Source: Metaphire vulgaris (Eukaryota; Annelida; Clitellata; Crassiclitellata; Megascolecidae). From it: a stretch of 64,000 nt of DNA. The translations under genes and the position numbers were made by a program. The notes below the pieces were generated by a model that searched no databases, had not been told where the DNA came from, and saw nothing but the letters and a program-made list of their open reading frames with translations. The stretch covers positions 14,102,919 through 14,166,918 of the forward strand of contig CM030832.1 in the NCBI GenBank assembly GCA_018105865.1, given 5' to 3'. This document shows positions 24,501-41,400 of the stretch, in pieces; the stretch's first letter is position 1; every line of letters begins with the position of its first letter.

Positions 24501-25680
24501 TACTTTTGTGACTGTAGGCTAAATATATTGAACCGAGAAGATGCTGGAACTGTATCTTTTGAAGTTAGAAATGAGCATTTACCAGTAATTTATTTGCTGA
24601 AAATTTTAATTATGGTACCTACTTGATGTGCTTATTATTGAGCTCATTGGTGCCAATGCAGTGTACAAGTGGTTTCAAATCTTAGTGAATAAGAACAGAT
24701 GAAAATTAATTATCTCATAATGATTTATTTGGTTTATTCAGTTCTTAATTAAAGCTCTGTTCAGACTGATCATGCAATACATTGTTTATGTGTCTTGTAT
24801 AAACATGTTAATTTTACTGTAATGTTTCTGAAATTCCTGTTAACTTTTTATGCATCATTTTAAAATTTTACTTATATTTTAGAAAAATGACTTGAATCTT
24901 TCCATTTCCAGTCTAATTTTTTGTATTACTTCATTCGTATGACAAATATTTGTGAATGTTGTCTTGATAAATGCCATTTTTGCTTGCATCTAAGTTTGCC
25001 ACAATAATTCAACTTGACAGTAGTTAGGAGCTTAAATTATGCCTCCTATGGCTATGGTCATGTAGGCAAAGGTAGGTCCCATACTCGAGCCCAAGTGTTG
25101 AAGGTCATGCTTATATCCGGTCTATGCAATCAACGATGTAAGTGGTATAAGAGCCATTACTTTCTCCAAACCCACATTTTACCTTGCAGCTAAGTGCAGC
25201 TCCTCATTTTTACTTCCACACTAGTGAGTAAGGCAGAGTCGACCAGCATGCCTCTTTAGCGTGGTACCTCTCGGCCATCTTCGCGCCCTATTATAATGTA
25301 CAGGAATGAAATGTATCTTTGTTACCATAAAAGTACTTTAACAACACATTACAGATGTGTTATTGACCTACTGTGTCATCTTTTGACATAGCTAAAAATT
25401 GAATCAATTTATTCTGTTATAGTAAAAGATGCTATGTTCAGACTGGTACCCTGTAGTAATGTTGGAACTGCAAGAGAAAAATCAGACTAGAATACTGTAC
25501 TAAACACAAAAACTCCTATTTACAGCAAATTATTGTACAGATTCTGTGGGGGAGTTTATCAGATTTCAATGGTGGATATTTGATTTAAAGTGTTTGATCA
25601 AGAGGTGTGACATGTCCTGGGGATCTTTGTTAAATAATGTCAATAATCAATACAACACCAATGACAAATAAAGTTTACAG
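24501..25680 (+). other. ERGIC3: ERGIC3 3' UTR region and downstream
   Basis: No gene. Candidate polyadenylation signals are ATTAAA at 24748-24753 and AATAAA at 25667-25672. The SINE at 25064-25290 lies between them, so the nearer one is the more likely end, but transcript data are needed. Confidence 0.4.
25064..25290 (-). repeat. SINE, minus strand
   Basis: The minus strand reads GAAGATGGCCGAGAGGTACC, like a tRNA-Leu/Ser A-box region, then TGGTCGACTCTGCC as a degraded B box, then AAAAATGAGGAGCTGCAC. The central AAATGAGGAGC word is shared with 19288-19570 and 44150-44280, suggesting one SINE family or a shared central domain. Confidence 0.55.
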
Positions 25681-26211
25681 GTCAGACATTATCAATTCCT
25701 AAACAAATTAAGTTTCTGTCATAATCTATCAGTGCTTCAATCAAAGGCAAAATTTAAGATTATGAACGGATTCATGTGTGAATACTTTTGCCATATCAAA
25801 TTTTATAGTGTAAGATTATACAGAAGAAGTGACTGTTGTGTCAGTTTTTTACTTGGGTGTCAAGAGTTAGTGTATCTGGAATATGTTACTGAATTGGCTG
25901 CAGCAACAATATTAGTCTGATTGCACAAAATTAATCAATTAATAGCTCAAAACTAGCTGACAGAAGAAAAGAATACCAATTTTCTTTGGCAAAGAAAATT
26001 TTAATTGAAAAGAAAAACGTGTTATGGTGAAAAATGTACAATTGTACATATGACAACATTTTTGTCCATTGAGCTACCAGAAGATATTAAAATATCAGCA
26101 TGAAACTTGGCAGAGTTATCATGTATCATAAAAGGAACAAAATGAAGGGGTGGGACATGGAAAATGTTTTTAAAATTTTTTGGCCATTACATTACATTTG
26201 GCCATTATATA
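25681..26211. other. Intergenic, no feature seen
   Basis: AT-rich sequence without a supported gene. The short frame 25732-25920 resembles nothing known. Confidence 0.5.
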
Positions 26212-26638
26212 TCTATAATATTAAGATCCTTGTTCTGTATGTCTCTCTGTTACCTTCAAGCATTCTCATTGGTTGATGAAGAAGCGTTTGATGAAGCGTA
26301 CGTTTAGCACGGTTTAGTCGAGTCATTGCAGCGTCAGAGGGGTGGGCGTGCGACGACGTTGCTATTGGTAACAATTGACAATTGTTCGTAGCTTGAGGAA
26401 GTTGCGCAATTTTAACGTACATTTTAACGTACACAAAAAATACGTGTACAGCATCACAAATGGTCACAGTTGCACGATTTTAACGTACATATGCCTAATT
26501 ATTACGTGGCGCAGAGCTTGGCTAGGTGGCGTATGTACAGTACATCATTGAAATGTTGTTCAGCATGAATTCAATGATTGGGTATTAGGTATAGGTATTG
26601 GATTAGTATTATCCTGCACTGCGAGCGAAGCGAGCATC

Positions 26639-26645
<7 letters not shown>
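26212..26645 (+). mobile_element. Helitron-like element
   Basis: The left end after a host A is TCTATAATATTAAGATCC, followed by a CTTGTTCTGTATGTCTC word typical of invertebrate Helitron 5' ends. The right end is TTTCTAA followed by T and an (AT)n run. The last 150 bp match the minus strand of 10062-10200. No clear terminal hairpin is visible and there is no coding sequence, so the call is tentative. Confidence 0.4.
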
Positions 26646-26677
<32 letters not shown>

Positions 26678-26907
26678 GCAAGCTTATTAGACCAAATACA
26701 TGTACGCTAGTGTTTGGGTCTCATGTATTCATAAATTTATGCAGTTAGTATTATTCATTTGAAAACAAACCAAAGAATTGGTGGTTCATAATGCTTCGTT
26801 TAAAACGTTCTACCACGCATTCATTTGCTTTGGTTCATCAAGATAATGATGAGAATAGACTGTTTGGTTACACCTTCAACATACTGGTAAATAATGACAT
26901 ATAAAAG

Positions 26908-27079
26908 CAGGGCGTAATTTGTAGAGGGGAAAGGGGGATTCCCCCCACTGCCCAACTGCATCCCCTACTGCTACATCCCCCACCACTACATCCCCACTGC
27001 TACACTTCCCCAACAACTACATCCCCACAAGCTTGACATATCCCCCCCCCCACTACTCCAGGTCACAAATCGCACCCTG
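26908..27079. mobile_element. hAT-type MITE, 172 bp, perfect 8-bp TSD TATAAAAG
   Basis: The ends CAGGGCGTAATTTG and CAAATCGCACCCTG are inverted. TATAAAAG occurs at 26900-26907 and 27080-27087. The interior is a short C-rich array of CTACATCCCC units. It lies just downstream of the claudin-like gene. Confidence 0.8.
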
Positions 27080-27153
27080 TATAAAAGTATCATAGTCCTC
27101 TAAATTCATGTTGACATTTGATTCACTGCAAGAAATTTTATATGTAAAATTTG

Positions 27154-30100
27154 CTATGCTTTCGGAATCAGAGCTCTTTTTGATGTGTCGTCCGGCAGGA
27201 GCTCGTACTTTCTCGTGAGAGTGTATGTTGTGATCGATATGGTACTAAATATGGAGAAGAATCCACTGATGACTGCCAGACCATATGACCACCCTAAACG
27301 ATCTAAGTCATAACGTGGCATCCATGTGCGGTCTTCCCCAATCATCACACCAAAAATCACCACCGACGTTATCAAACATGCAGCTGTGAACATATACACA
27401 AGTAACAAGCAGGCTGATTATTAAGATTTTCAAGTTAGATGATGATCTCTAAAATCATATTTAACAAAACTGCAAAATATATATAATAGTGACATTTTAG
27501 TCAGATCCTGACATCAATGCCAATTTGTTCTGTCACGTTTACCTTTGAAGTTGTCAAATTAATTAGTGCCATAATAATCTATCATAAATTAACACAGTGA
27601 GTGATGATATACAAATATAATTAAATGTAATAATTAGGGCTACATGTTATCCAATTTATCAAATTATTGTGAAAATATCAGGTACTTATTTGTGGAAATT
27701 TCTCTACTTTGTGTATAAAACCACAAATCAAATACTGTATAAATAAACATGGCCTACAATAATTTGAACTAGCAATTACCTCACATTATGAATGCCTTAA
27801 TTTAGTACAGTGTGTATGCTTTAATGATAATGATGATGGTGATGATGAACATCAAGCAATTGATGAACCTTCTATGTCATATATTGAACTTGCAGTGAAT
27901 TTAATCGTCACCATGAAAATGACTATCAGTTCACAAGGGATAATTCCATATTTTTCCTCATCGCAAATCACATTTTTCAGATAGAATCCAACTGTCAAAA
28001 GAAAAGCTTATAGCCATGAGAATCAGTACAGCTTCTGGATCAGAAAGAATATTTAATCCCTTAACAATGAACAAGCAATCAACTCACAGAGGAGGCCATT
28101 TACGAAACATGTTATTCCGAGTATTCTTGTCTTGTTTGTGTTGCCTCCAGCCAAAGGATACAGACTGAGGGTCAGAAATTGAAAAACGACAGCAAAAGTC
28201 ATTAGCGCCTGCACTGCAGTGAACCATGCTGTAACAAAAAGGAACAAAGTATTGATTTTATTACATGCCACCAGGGATGCCCACAGATGGGGGAAAGGAA
28301 GCAAATGCTTCCTAAAAAAAAGCTAGGGGGAGGAAATTCCCCCTGAATTTTGGTATCACGTTAGAGTAGCACAGGGAAGGGGGAAGCTGCTTCCAGTAGC
28401 CAGGGAGGATGGGCACCCCTACATGCCACAGAAGCTTATCGAAAAGATGGAATTCTGTGTAATTTGTGTTCATGACCTAAAATTATGAGAACTTATGGTC
28501 TATACTCTGCTTCAGTAAGCTGCTTCCAAAACTGTCAACATTTAAAAAGTGCACCCTTGCAATTCTTTCCTCTTCCTAGAGCCAATGTGCTATAGAAATG
28601 TGGTTTGCCTATTTACTTACTTATGATTTCAGCCAAGCCAGAGTACAGGCCTACTCCAGACTAGAGAACGAAGACAGGACTCCAAACACAAATTTCAATA
28701 ATACAACACAGTCTGAAGTGCAATGTAGAAGGTTGTACAGGCACAATCAACTTGACCATGAATGTGTAGCTGTGACCGATAGGCCCTGAGGTTAACAATT
28801 TCCATGGTCCAATTTTGTAGCCCAGTATGCCACTGGTAGAACTTCTATAGAAGGCAACGATTTGGCACACTGATGGCTGTGGGCTCCTTCAATCCCGAGG
28901 ACCAGGAGAATTGTACCTCGTCTACCCCTCTCCATGGCCATGCACACTAGGCTGCTTCTCAGCCTGCACTGGGTTGCCCACAAGTAACATTTACTATCAT
29001 TGCTATTCCTGCTTCTACCATGGTACATCAATATAATTTTTGTGGAAGCAATATTCATCTGACTGGTTTACGACAGAGTATTCAGTTTGAATTAACTTAA
29101 TTAAATTAAAATTAAATTCAACACCTTAACAATTGCCTAAATAAAGCCTCATAAATAAAGTCTGATTCAAGTTTGGCAGTCTATTAAGAATGACCAGTGT
29201 AGTTTCATGTATCAGGATTACCTCAACCACTTAATTGAGGGTGATGATTGTAGAATGTGAAATGCTTGGAGCTTTGCTACTAGAAAGCCCACAAAATATA
29301 TTTGATGGTTCAAATATAAATAGATGACAAAATGCTCATATACAACAAGCCATATTCAGCGACTGATGATTTTCGAAAAATAGAACGGTATAATATGTAG
29401 GATAGCATAAACCAACATTTTCCAGTAGGGTATATTTCAAGAACTTTTTAAAATCAGTGCCTCAAACCGTTGAGGACTCCATAAATGTGGTTGTCTAGCG
29501 GGCCACTGGTTGGTTAAAACGGCTTATGGATCTTCCGTGGTTTTCTTCATTTCTGATGTAATAATTTCAAATCAGAGTCTATTGGGAAAAATGTACTGTT
29601 GGTATTTATTTTGCAAAATGCAGCAGTCACATACCCACCCCACTGCTTTCAACATAACTTTCACCCTCTGGTTGTCAGTGGTTGAGAGCAGGCATCTTTC
29701 CTGATCAAAAACAGTCAGCTGAAAACCTTTATATTTGTACAGATGAGCAGAATGGCATACAATTCGTTTCATGAAAAAGGCGCTAACACATTCAAAGTAG
29801 GGGTCTGTGGGTATATGCTGGTTTCTACCGTGGGTTGGGTATGGGTTTTCAGGGTTGGAAAACAGTGCTGGGTATACATTCAATTGATGTATTTTATCAT
29901 ACCCGTATGTCAGGTTCACAATTTATTCATTTCACAGCAACAATATTAATTGACAGAATTATGTTCAGACTTGAAGCTCATGGATTTTGGATGCTAATAT
30001 TATAATTTTTCTTACCTGTTTAAATTAAAGGCAGACAGTTGGTATTATATTGTACTTACTGACAGCATACTGTGCATGACGTCATGTTTTTTAAAATTGC

Positions 30101-31272
30101 TGACGTCTCTTCCTGCTTGCAGTTTCAATATTAACAGTTATATTTAATATGGCTTCATCAGCAGGGACTTCTAAAGATTTGGTATGATATTGGTTTACAA
30201 TCCAATGTTTGCTAAATTGCTAGCTCTATTGATAGTTGGCACTTGCTACGTCTGACTATGGTGTACTTAGATTCTTAGAAGTAAATCATTTGTCAGTAAT
30301 CAATCTCTGTGACTTGCATGCGGAATGTACTGTAGGCCGTTGACAGTAGTGAGTTGAGTTCACTGCTTGTTATCTCCTTAGTATGCATTTTTAATGATCT
30401 AAAACTCAGGCTATATTTGTTTAATTGTGTTTGATATGCAAGACTGCTTAATTTTTATCTATTTTATTTCATACTTTGGTGTGTTTTGTCATCACAGAGA
30501 GTCCTTTGCCATTAACACTGCATTAATAACAATTCATTAAGAATAATTTAGTTCACCAAGTTTGTACCTAAAGAAAAGAATTTTTAAGAACAATACTTGT
30601 CTACTGGAGTTTGTTTTCATATTACAGTTAGCACTGCCTGTTGCAACAAAACAGACAGAAATTTAAGTAATTCCTTCTCCGAAAAACACAATCCCGAGAC
30701 GGGGTTTTGTATTGGGGAACGGTGTTTACATTTTACACGGCCCAACCACGGGTATTCGGGTGGGTCCGTGGGCGACAGATTTTTAATGATGGGTTGGGTT
30801 TTCAGTAGTCTAACAATTCCTGCGGGTTGGGTTGGGTAGGAAAAATGCTGTACCCGCAGACCCCTAATTCAAAGCCAAATTCGTTTCGACTTTCATGGAA
30901 AAGGTGCTGACACATTCAAAACCCTTATAAGTTATAACTACATTGTGCCAAGTGCCAACAATTTCACTGACTTGTAAATATGCATGCAAACCAATATCGG
31001 AATAATCAATTCAACATACGTGGCATAAGCCAGTCTCTGATGTAATAGTATTCCTTATAGAAGAGCCACCAACAGCCGTAGTAGGCTTTGCCTATAAGGT
31101 CCGACGTGTGTTCGTATCCATTGAAGCAGGCCTGCCACAAGCCAATGCTTTGGAATAGGTTTTCTTCGTCAGTCGAAACGAACCAATATCCTGTCCCGTA
31201 GGCGATTATGCAAAGAATAAACGAAATAACGGCCGTGCCGAAGCCAAGAAAATACGGCAATTTATTAGCCAT
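27154..31272 (-). CDS. Claudin/PMP22-like four-transmembrane protein, 3 exons
   Basis: Exons on the minus strand: 31272-31020, 28228-28088, 27383-27154. Donors GTATGT and GTGAGT and acceptors TTTTGTTACAG and ATGTTCACAG agree in phase; the total is 624 nt, 207 aa. The start ATG sits in a good context (CCAATATGG). Four hydrophobic helices: about residues 6-30, 86-107, 119-146 and 165-187. The first extracellular loop carries the claudin-family signature GLW (44-46), Cys49 and Cys67 (YYGCWW). The C-terminus after helix 4 is short and charged and ends PKA, with no PDZ-binding motif. Family members form or modulate paracellular junctions, or serve as channel or adhesion partners at the plasma membrane. 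I cannot choose between a true claudin, an EMP/PMP22 or another clade, so no symbol is given. Intron 1 is 2.8 kb and holds two hAT elements. Confidence 0.85.
28272..28421. mobile_element. hAT-type MITE, 150 bp, perfect 8-bp TSD CATGCCAC
   Basis: The ends CAGGGATGCCCA and TGGGCACCCCTA are inverted (consensus YAGGGRTGCCCA). CATGCCAC is at 28264-28271 and 28422-28429. The interior has inverted GGGGGAAG/CTTCC words. It lies in intron 1 of the claudin-like gene, 36 bp upstream of exon 2. Confidence 0.82.
29798..30866 (+). mobile_element. hAT element, 1069 bp, perfect 8-bp TSD ATTCAAAG, transposase start retained
   Basis: The ends TAGGGGTCTGTGGGTA and TACCCGCAGACCCCTA are inverted. ATTCAAAG is at 29790-29797 and 30867-30874. 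Subterminal GGGTTGGGT words repeat at both ends. Inside, after the splice-like TTGCAG (30122), an ATG at 30149 opens an 11-codon stretch MASSAGTSKDL that stops at a GTATGA donor (30182). This looks like the first coding exon left from an autonomous parent. No further transposase is recognisable. It lies in intron 1 of the claudin-like gene. Confidence 0.75.
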
Positions 31273-32047
31273 ATTGGCTGCTTAAGACTTTAAGACTGTC
31301 TTTGCAGAAAACTGAACTTCATTCCCGCATTGCATTCGTACCTGAGGACAAACCAATTAATACAGGTGAGGTCATAGAATTATCCACAGCATGGAGTTAG
31401 TAAATTTCGTAGCTTTCAGAGTTCAGACTTCAGTCAGTCACTCAATCAAGTGGTTTATTAACATGGGGGTATTAATATCAAAACAGTAAGCAAGTAGGCC
31501 CTAGAACCAAAATTTCTTTAGCAAGAATGCTTTGTTATTTTCGGAGAGGTAGGCCTATAACTAATAATGTTCATTTCAAGACAAGTTATGTTGAATAAAT
31601 ATGTCTAGGAATTTAGTATTTTCGGAACGGTTTATAACTCTTTAGTGAGACTTCCAATAGCGATGTGATGGAGGTCGTTGGAGGAGTCTACTTCGCTAAA
31701 GTCTAAAGATTGTTTATTCAACTTTATTGTAACTGGTGTCCAATACAATTGTTTCTGTTTAATGAAAATTTGAAACTAATAACTTAAGTATGAATGGTTG
31801 ATAGCCACTCTCCTAGGATTTATAGAGTTATAGGCCTAGAGGTAGAGCCATAGACTGATGAAAGAAAGGACGAAACTGCTTAGGACATTTTGAAATTTTG
31901 AGTTTTGGTCTTTTGGACAGGAATACAGAATCATAGAATCGTGTGAAATGGCTACATTGATGTTAGTGGCGCCATCTGCTTCCGTCTTTTTCTTTCTTTC
32001 GTGAACAGCTTTTGTGCTGCTATCCGAGTTTACAGTTTATTTTCAGA
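31273..32047. promoter_or_regulatory. Shared promoter region between claudin-like gene (-) and RPS29 (+)
   Basis: Only 775 bp separate the two start codons, so both 5' UTRs and promoters must lie here unless there are distant non-coding exons. On the RPS29 side a pyrimidine run TCTTTTTCTTTCTTTC (31985-32000) is a good candidate for the 5'-terminal oligopyrimidine start that makes ribosomal-protein mRNAs growth-regulated. Two TAGGCCTA palindromes (31550, 31831) lie within. Confidence 0.55.
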
Positions 32048-37276
<5,229 letters not shown>

Positions 37277-37769
37277 GCGTTGGCGATAAACCAATTGTCT
37301 TACTGAGAGAATGCATTGATATAACAGCATCTGACAGCACTGGACTTTGCCTTTTGTAGAAAATGAATGAAGACATACATGAACAATAACTGTGGGATAA
37401 ATCCACTGTTGTCTTTGTGAAATAAAATCTCGAATAATAAACAGTTGAAATTATCAAATCTTTGTTGATCCTTTTAACTCTGCTTTCAGTTCTTTTAAAA
37501 ACAGGATCCCTTGTTTGTAAAGAGTATGATTTTGTGGTTGCTAGTATTTTAAGTATGTTTGAACCGGTGATAGAAAAAATTTCCCTTTAATGCTGTAGGT
37601 CTTCCAATGTCACAAAGACACTTACCAATTTCCCCATTTCAAGATGCTTCATCTACATGTCTAATAAGTGAATTATGGATTCTAAGGTGATAAAAATTTA
37701 CCCAAAATACTGTATGGTAACAATGAAAACAATTACTACTGTAATTACTGTACTACTGTATCCTTATCA

Positions 37770-38245
37770 ATGATAAATGTCACTGCCAATTATCTGGAAA
37801 GGATGACAAGAGCTGATATACACTACTGGGTTATATTTACCCCCTTACTCAAGGACAAGCTGCACTGGCTGCGCATCATCTACAAAAGATGCTCCCTGAC
37901 ATTCCGGGCCCTCAATGATCCCACCTGCCCAGTCTACTTGGCTGAACTTGTGCATAGGCCCTCGCCTACTGACTGTCGGCGGCAGCTTTGTTCATGTAAT
38001 CGGGTCCAATTGGTTGTACCCCTCCATCTAAGACAGTGAAATTTGGGGACGTCTTTCACCCGGGGGAATCCCCTCCTCTGGAATTCGCTGCCCGACATTG
38101 TGACCAACACGACTAGTCTTGAAATGTTTGCTACCAGACTTAAGACGCACTTGTTTAACATCTCATTTAAGTGCAATCTGTAAAGCGCTCTTGATCTTGG
38201 CCTGCTGTGACTATAGTGCTATATAAGTTGGTATATTAACTAACT
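37770..38245 (+). mobile_element. LINE C-terminal fragment between RPS29 and YTHDF
   Basis: The + strand frames encode PLLKDKLHWLRIIYKRCSLT, LNDPTCPVYLAELV, then LLWNSLPDIVTNT and FATRLKTHLFNISF*. This is the C-terminus of a CR1/L2-type ORF2, followed by the tail GTGCTATATAAG and a short (AACT)n array. It is 5' truncated and frameshifted. It marks the gap between the two convergent genes. Confidence 0.8.
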
Positions 38246-38444
38246 AACTATTTGATGGGTTGAAGTAAGAGATCAGGAAACAAAATACAATCCCCATGGT
38301 CAGGAGACTTGCATTTAACCACTACATCATACAGTGTAACTAAAAACAAGGATTTAAACAATAAAACTTGCCTTCTACATTTCAACAACATTTAACTACT
38401 GTATAGTCACACTCTAATATGTAATCTGCAATTCAGGACTTTGT

Positions 38445-41400
38445 TACGAGGCAAAAGACAATTTATTGTACATGCATGACAAATGACAATACTCGAGTTA
38501 GACAAATTTATGAGCAAATTGGGAAAGTGATGCAATCTAAAAATGATGCTGCTTCAAATGATGAAAAAAGATACAAAATACTACAGAAATAACTAAGTAC
38601 AGTGAAATTCATACTGGGCTACTACACTTGAATGTCATCACAATTAATGTATCCTGTCAGTATTCACATATGCTAATATGACAATATGAAATTTGCCAAA
38701 TACATGTACCAAACAGTTTGAACAGTCTACTGAATATAACTAAAGCAGGTGTTGATGTAGTTATAGCAATCAAGCCTCTGCAATACTGTCTGAAGATTAA
38801 AGATTATATATAAAAATTCAAGAAATCTTCCAACTATTTACTTGAACTTAAATTACTATCTAGAACTAGCAAGGAAGCTACATTTTTGATAGTAAACTTA
38901 ATGTTAACATCCATGCAAAGTACAGGTTTTCATAAAATCTTTTCAAATCTAATTTGTTTACCTTTTACAAATCCATGCAAAAATTGCAATATTTCTATCT
39001 TTTCTTAAAATACCAGCACAAAAACTTTCAAATATACTTTGGCAAGAAACTCAGTTCTCAGGAGCTATGCTATAAGCTTGTAGAATTATATGACAGATAC
39101 CTGTAGTTCATAACATAACAAGCACACTTCTAATGGATCCTGAAATCTCAATGTCAATTAATAATGGCCATCCAGATTCTAATAAAAACACAATCAAAAC
39201 AACCTTGAAAACAATTGAATCTAGAAAACCAAATGGTTGCATAAAAAGATACATAATTATACCACCACAATAATAATATGCAAGCTAACAAATATCTGCA
39301 GCAGTTCCTAAACTCATTTCTTTTTCAAAAATACCATGTTGTACCTCAACAAAACCATCTTGGTAAATAAAAGCAGGTACAGTAGTGTTTGGTAAATGTA
39401 TAGGAAAGATAGTATTGGAACTACCTCTGACATTTGTACGAGTAGCTATGTAGCCTTTACCTAGTTTTTAAAAAGTCTCAATATTTTCAAGTCTTGCTTT
39501 GACTGCTATTTGACAGATGGCTTCAAATGTATAACTACAGAACCAAACAAACCACTCATCTCACAGCTTTTACTAAAATCTCTTTAAAATTTGCAATTAA
39601 ATCTTAATGAGTGACAAATTGATTCCAATTACATCAAAATTTAGATGCAATATTGTCATTGAAAGCAGAGTGCATACCACCAACTAAGAAGCTTTCAAAT
39701 TAAAGTCAATTCAGCAACAAACAATAATTTTCAAGTTTTCCACAGCATGTAAGTAAATTGCTTGTTACTGTATCACAATAGATTACCAACAAAGGTAAAT
39801 AAAAAATCTGGTATCATTATACACTGAAACAACTTGAAATGTGAAGCTTTGAACTTTCATTTTTATTCTACTTCCACTCATTAATGAAGCTAAAGACAAC
39901 AAAATTTGACTATCAGTAATTTTACAAATAACCTAAAGTTATGGCAATTCCATTGATTAATTATCAATTCTTTAATTGATTAATGGTTTTATCACCCACA
40001 TTAGCCAAATTTTGTAACATTGCAGGGAAAATATCAATATAAACAATGGATTCAAATAATTTGTTTATGCTACTGAAAATATGCAGCAAGACAAATTTTT
40101 ACATCAAACCCAAAATTCTATCCTATAATTTTGAGAAAATCAATAATCATAATTTTGATATCCAATGGTCTTTTTCCATTAATTCATCCAAAGGCAAATA
40201 CCAGCCATCTAGGGTGAAACTGCAAGATACAGGTCAGGCTAGCTACAGCCATAGGTTTAAAGTGGAAGTCTGGATTGAAAAATGCACCATTATGTAAGCT
40301 CAAAATCTGTGAATAACTGAGGTTCCATTAGACTCTGATTAGACACAATAGAGCATGAGGTTGTATTACAGTAAACGTGGGATCATATAAAAAGTTGCCT
40401 GCTGGCATTTTCATTGACACGAGACAGGTCATTAGTGAAAGGCTGAATAACCTTGTTCAAGATCCGTCTGATGTCTAGGTTGAAATCAAACCTAAAAGAT
40501 TTCATAGCACTGCTCCATTATATGCTCCCACTTTAGTGGTACACGATGGGTGTACATTTTGAACATTCCACACAAGATAAATCAGTAATTAATAATTTAC
40601 AATCTGTTCATTTTCTTCTAATGAAAATTTTCCCAGCTTGTAATTCTATTTTACACTAAACAGTCAAATGAAATGATGCACAGCTAAGCTAAATACTGCT
40701 CTCAATTAATACACATAAATATTAAGTAGACTACTAAATTAAACTAAACATATAATGTAATATACATATTTTCATCTTAAGTTAACAAAAACATAACTAA
40801 AAGTAAGCATAAGTAAAGAAAAGTTTGGTTAAATCATCAATGTAATAAAAATGTTCAAAACTAAACCAAATAAACCAATTATAACCAAATAATTGACAAA
40901 AGTAATAAATTGTAAAAAAAATTAGCCAGCTGCAGAAAGAATAATAAACAACAGACAATTTTACAACTTATACTAACATAAATAGAAATAATCAAATCTT
41001 TCCTGTACAGATTTTCAGCAAACAGATTTTCCCTGCAGATGTCTTAAATGAACATATTCATAAAATAATGAGTATGTTGAACATTGTCAATCTTTCAAAC
41101 AGAATTTCCCAAAAAATTCCAATGGCCTAATTTAATACAGATTTTCATATAACTTCTCTTGAGTCATATTTAACAAATATTAAAATTTTCTTATCAATTC
41201 AAACTATAAAGAAAAAAGGATGCGATCCACTGTTTTCTCATTTGGCATGGCCAATATTAATTGGCCAAGCCATTCAATGTGAGATCAAGGCTGGAGTGAT
41301 CAGTGCCAAACTTTGCCCCATCATGGGATCCTGGAATTTTTGACCTCAGAGGCCCATTGATCATAGTTGCAGGATTCCTGCTTAAGTTGGCTACTTATTA

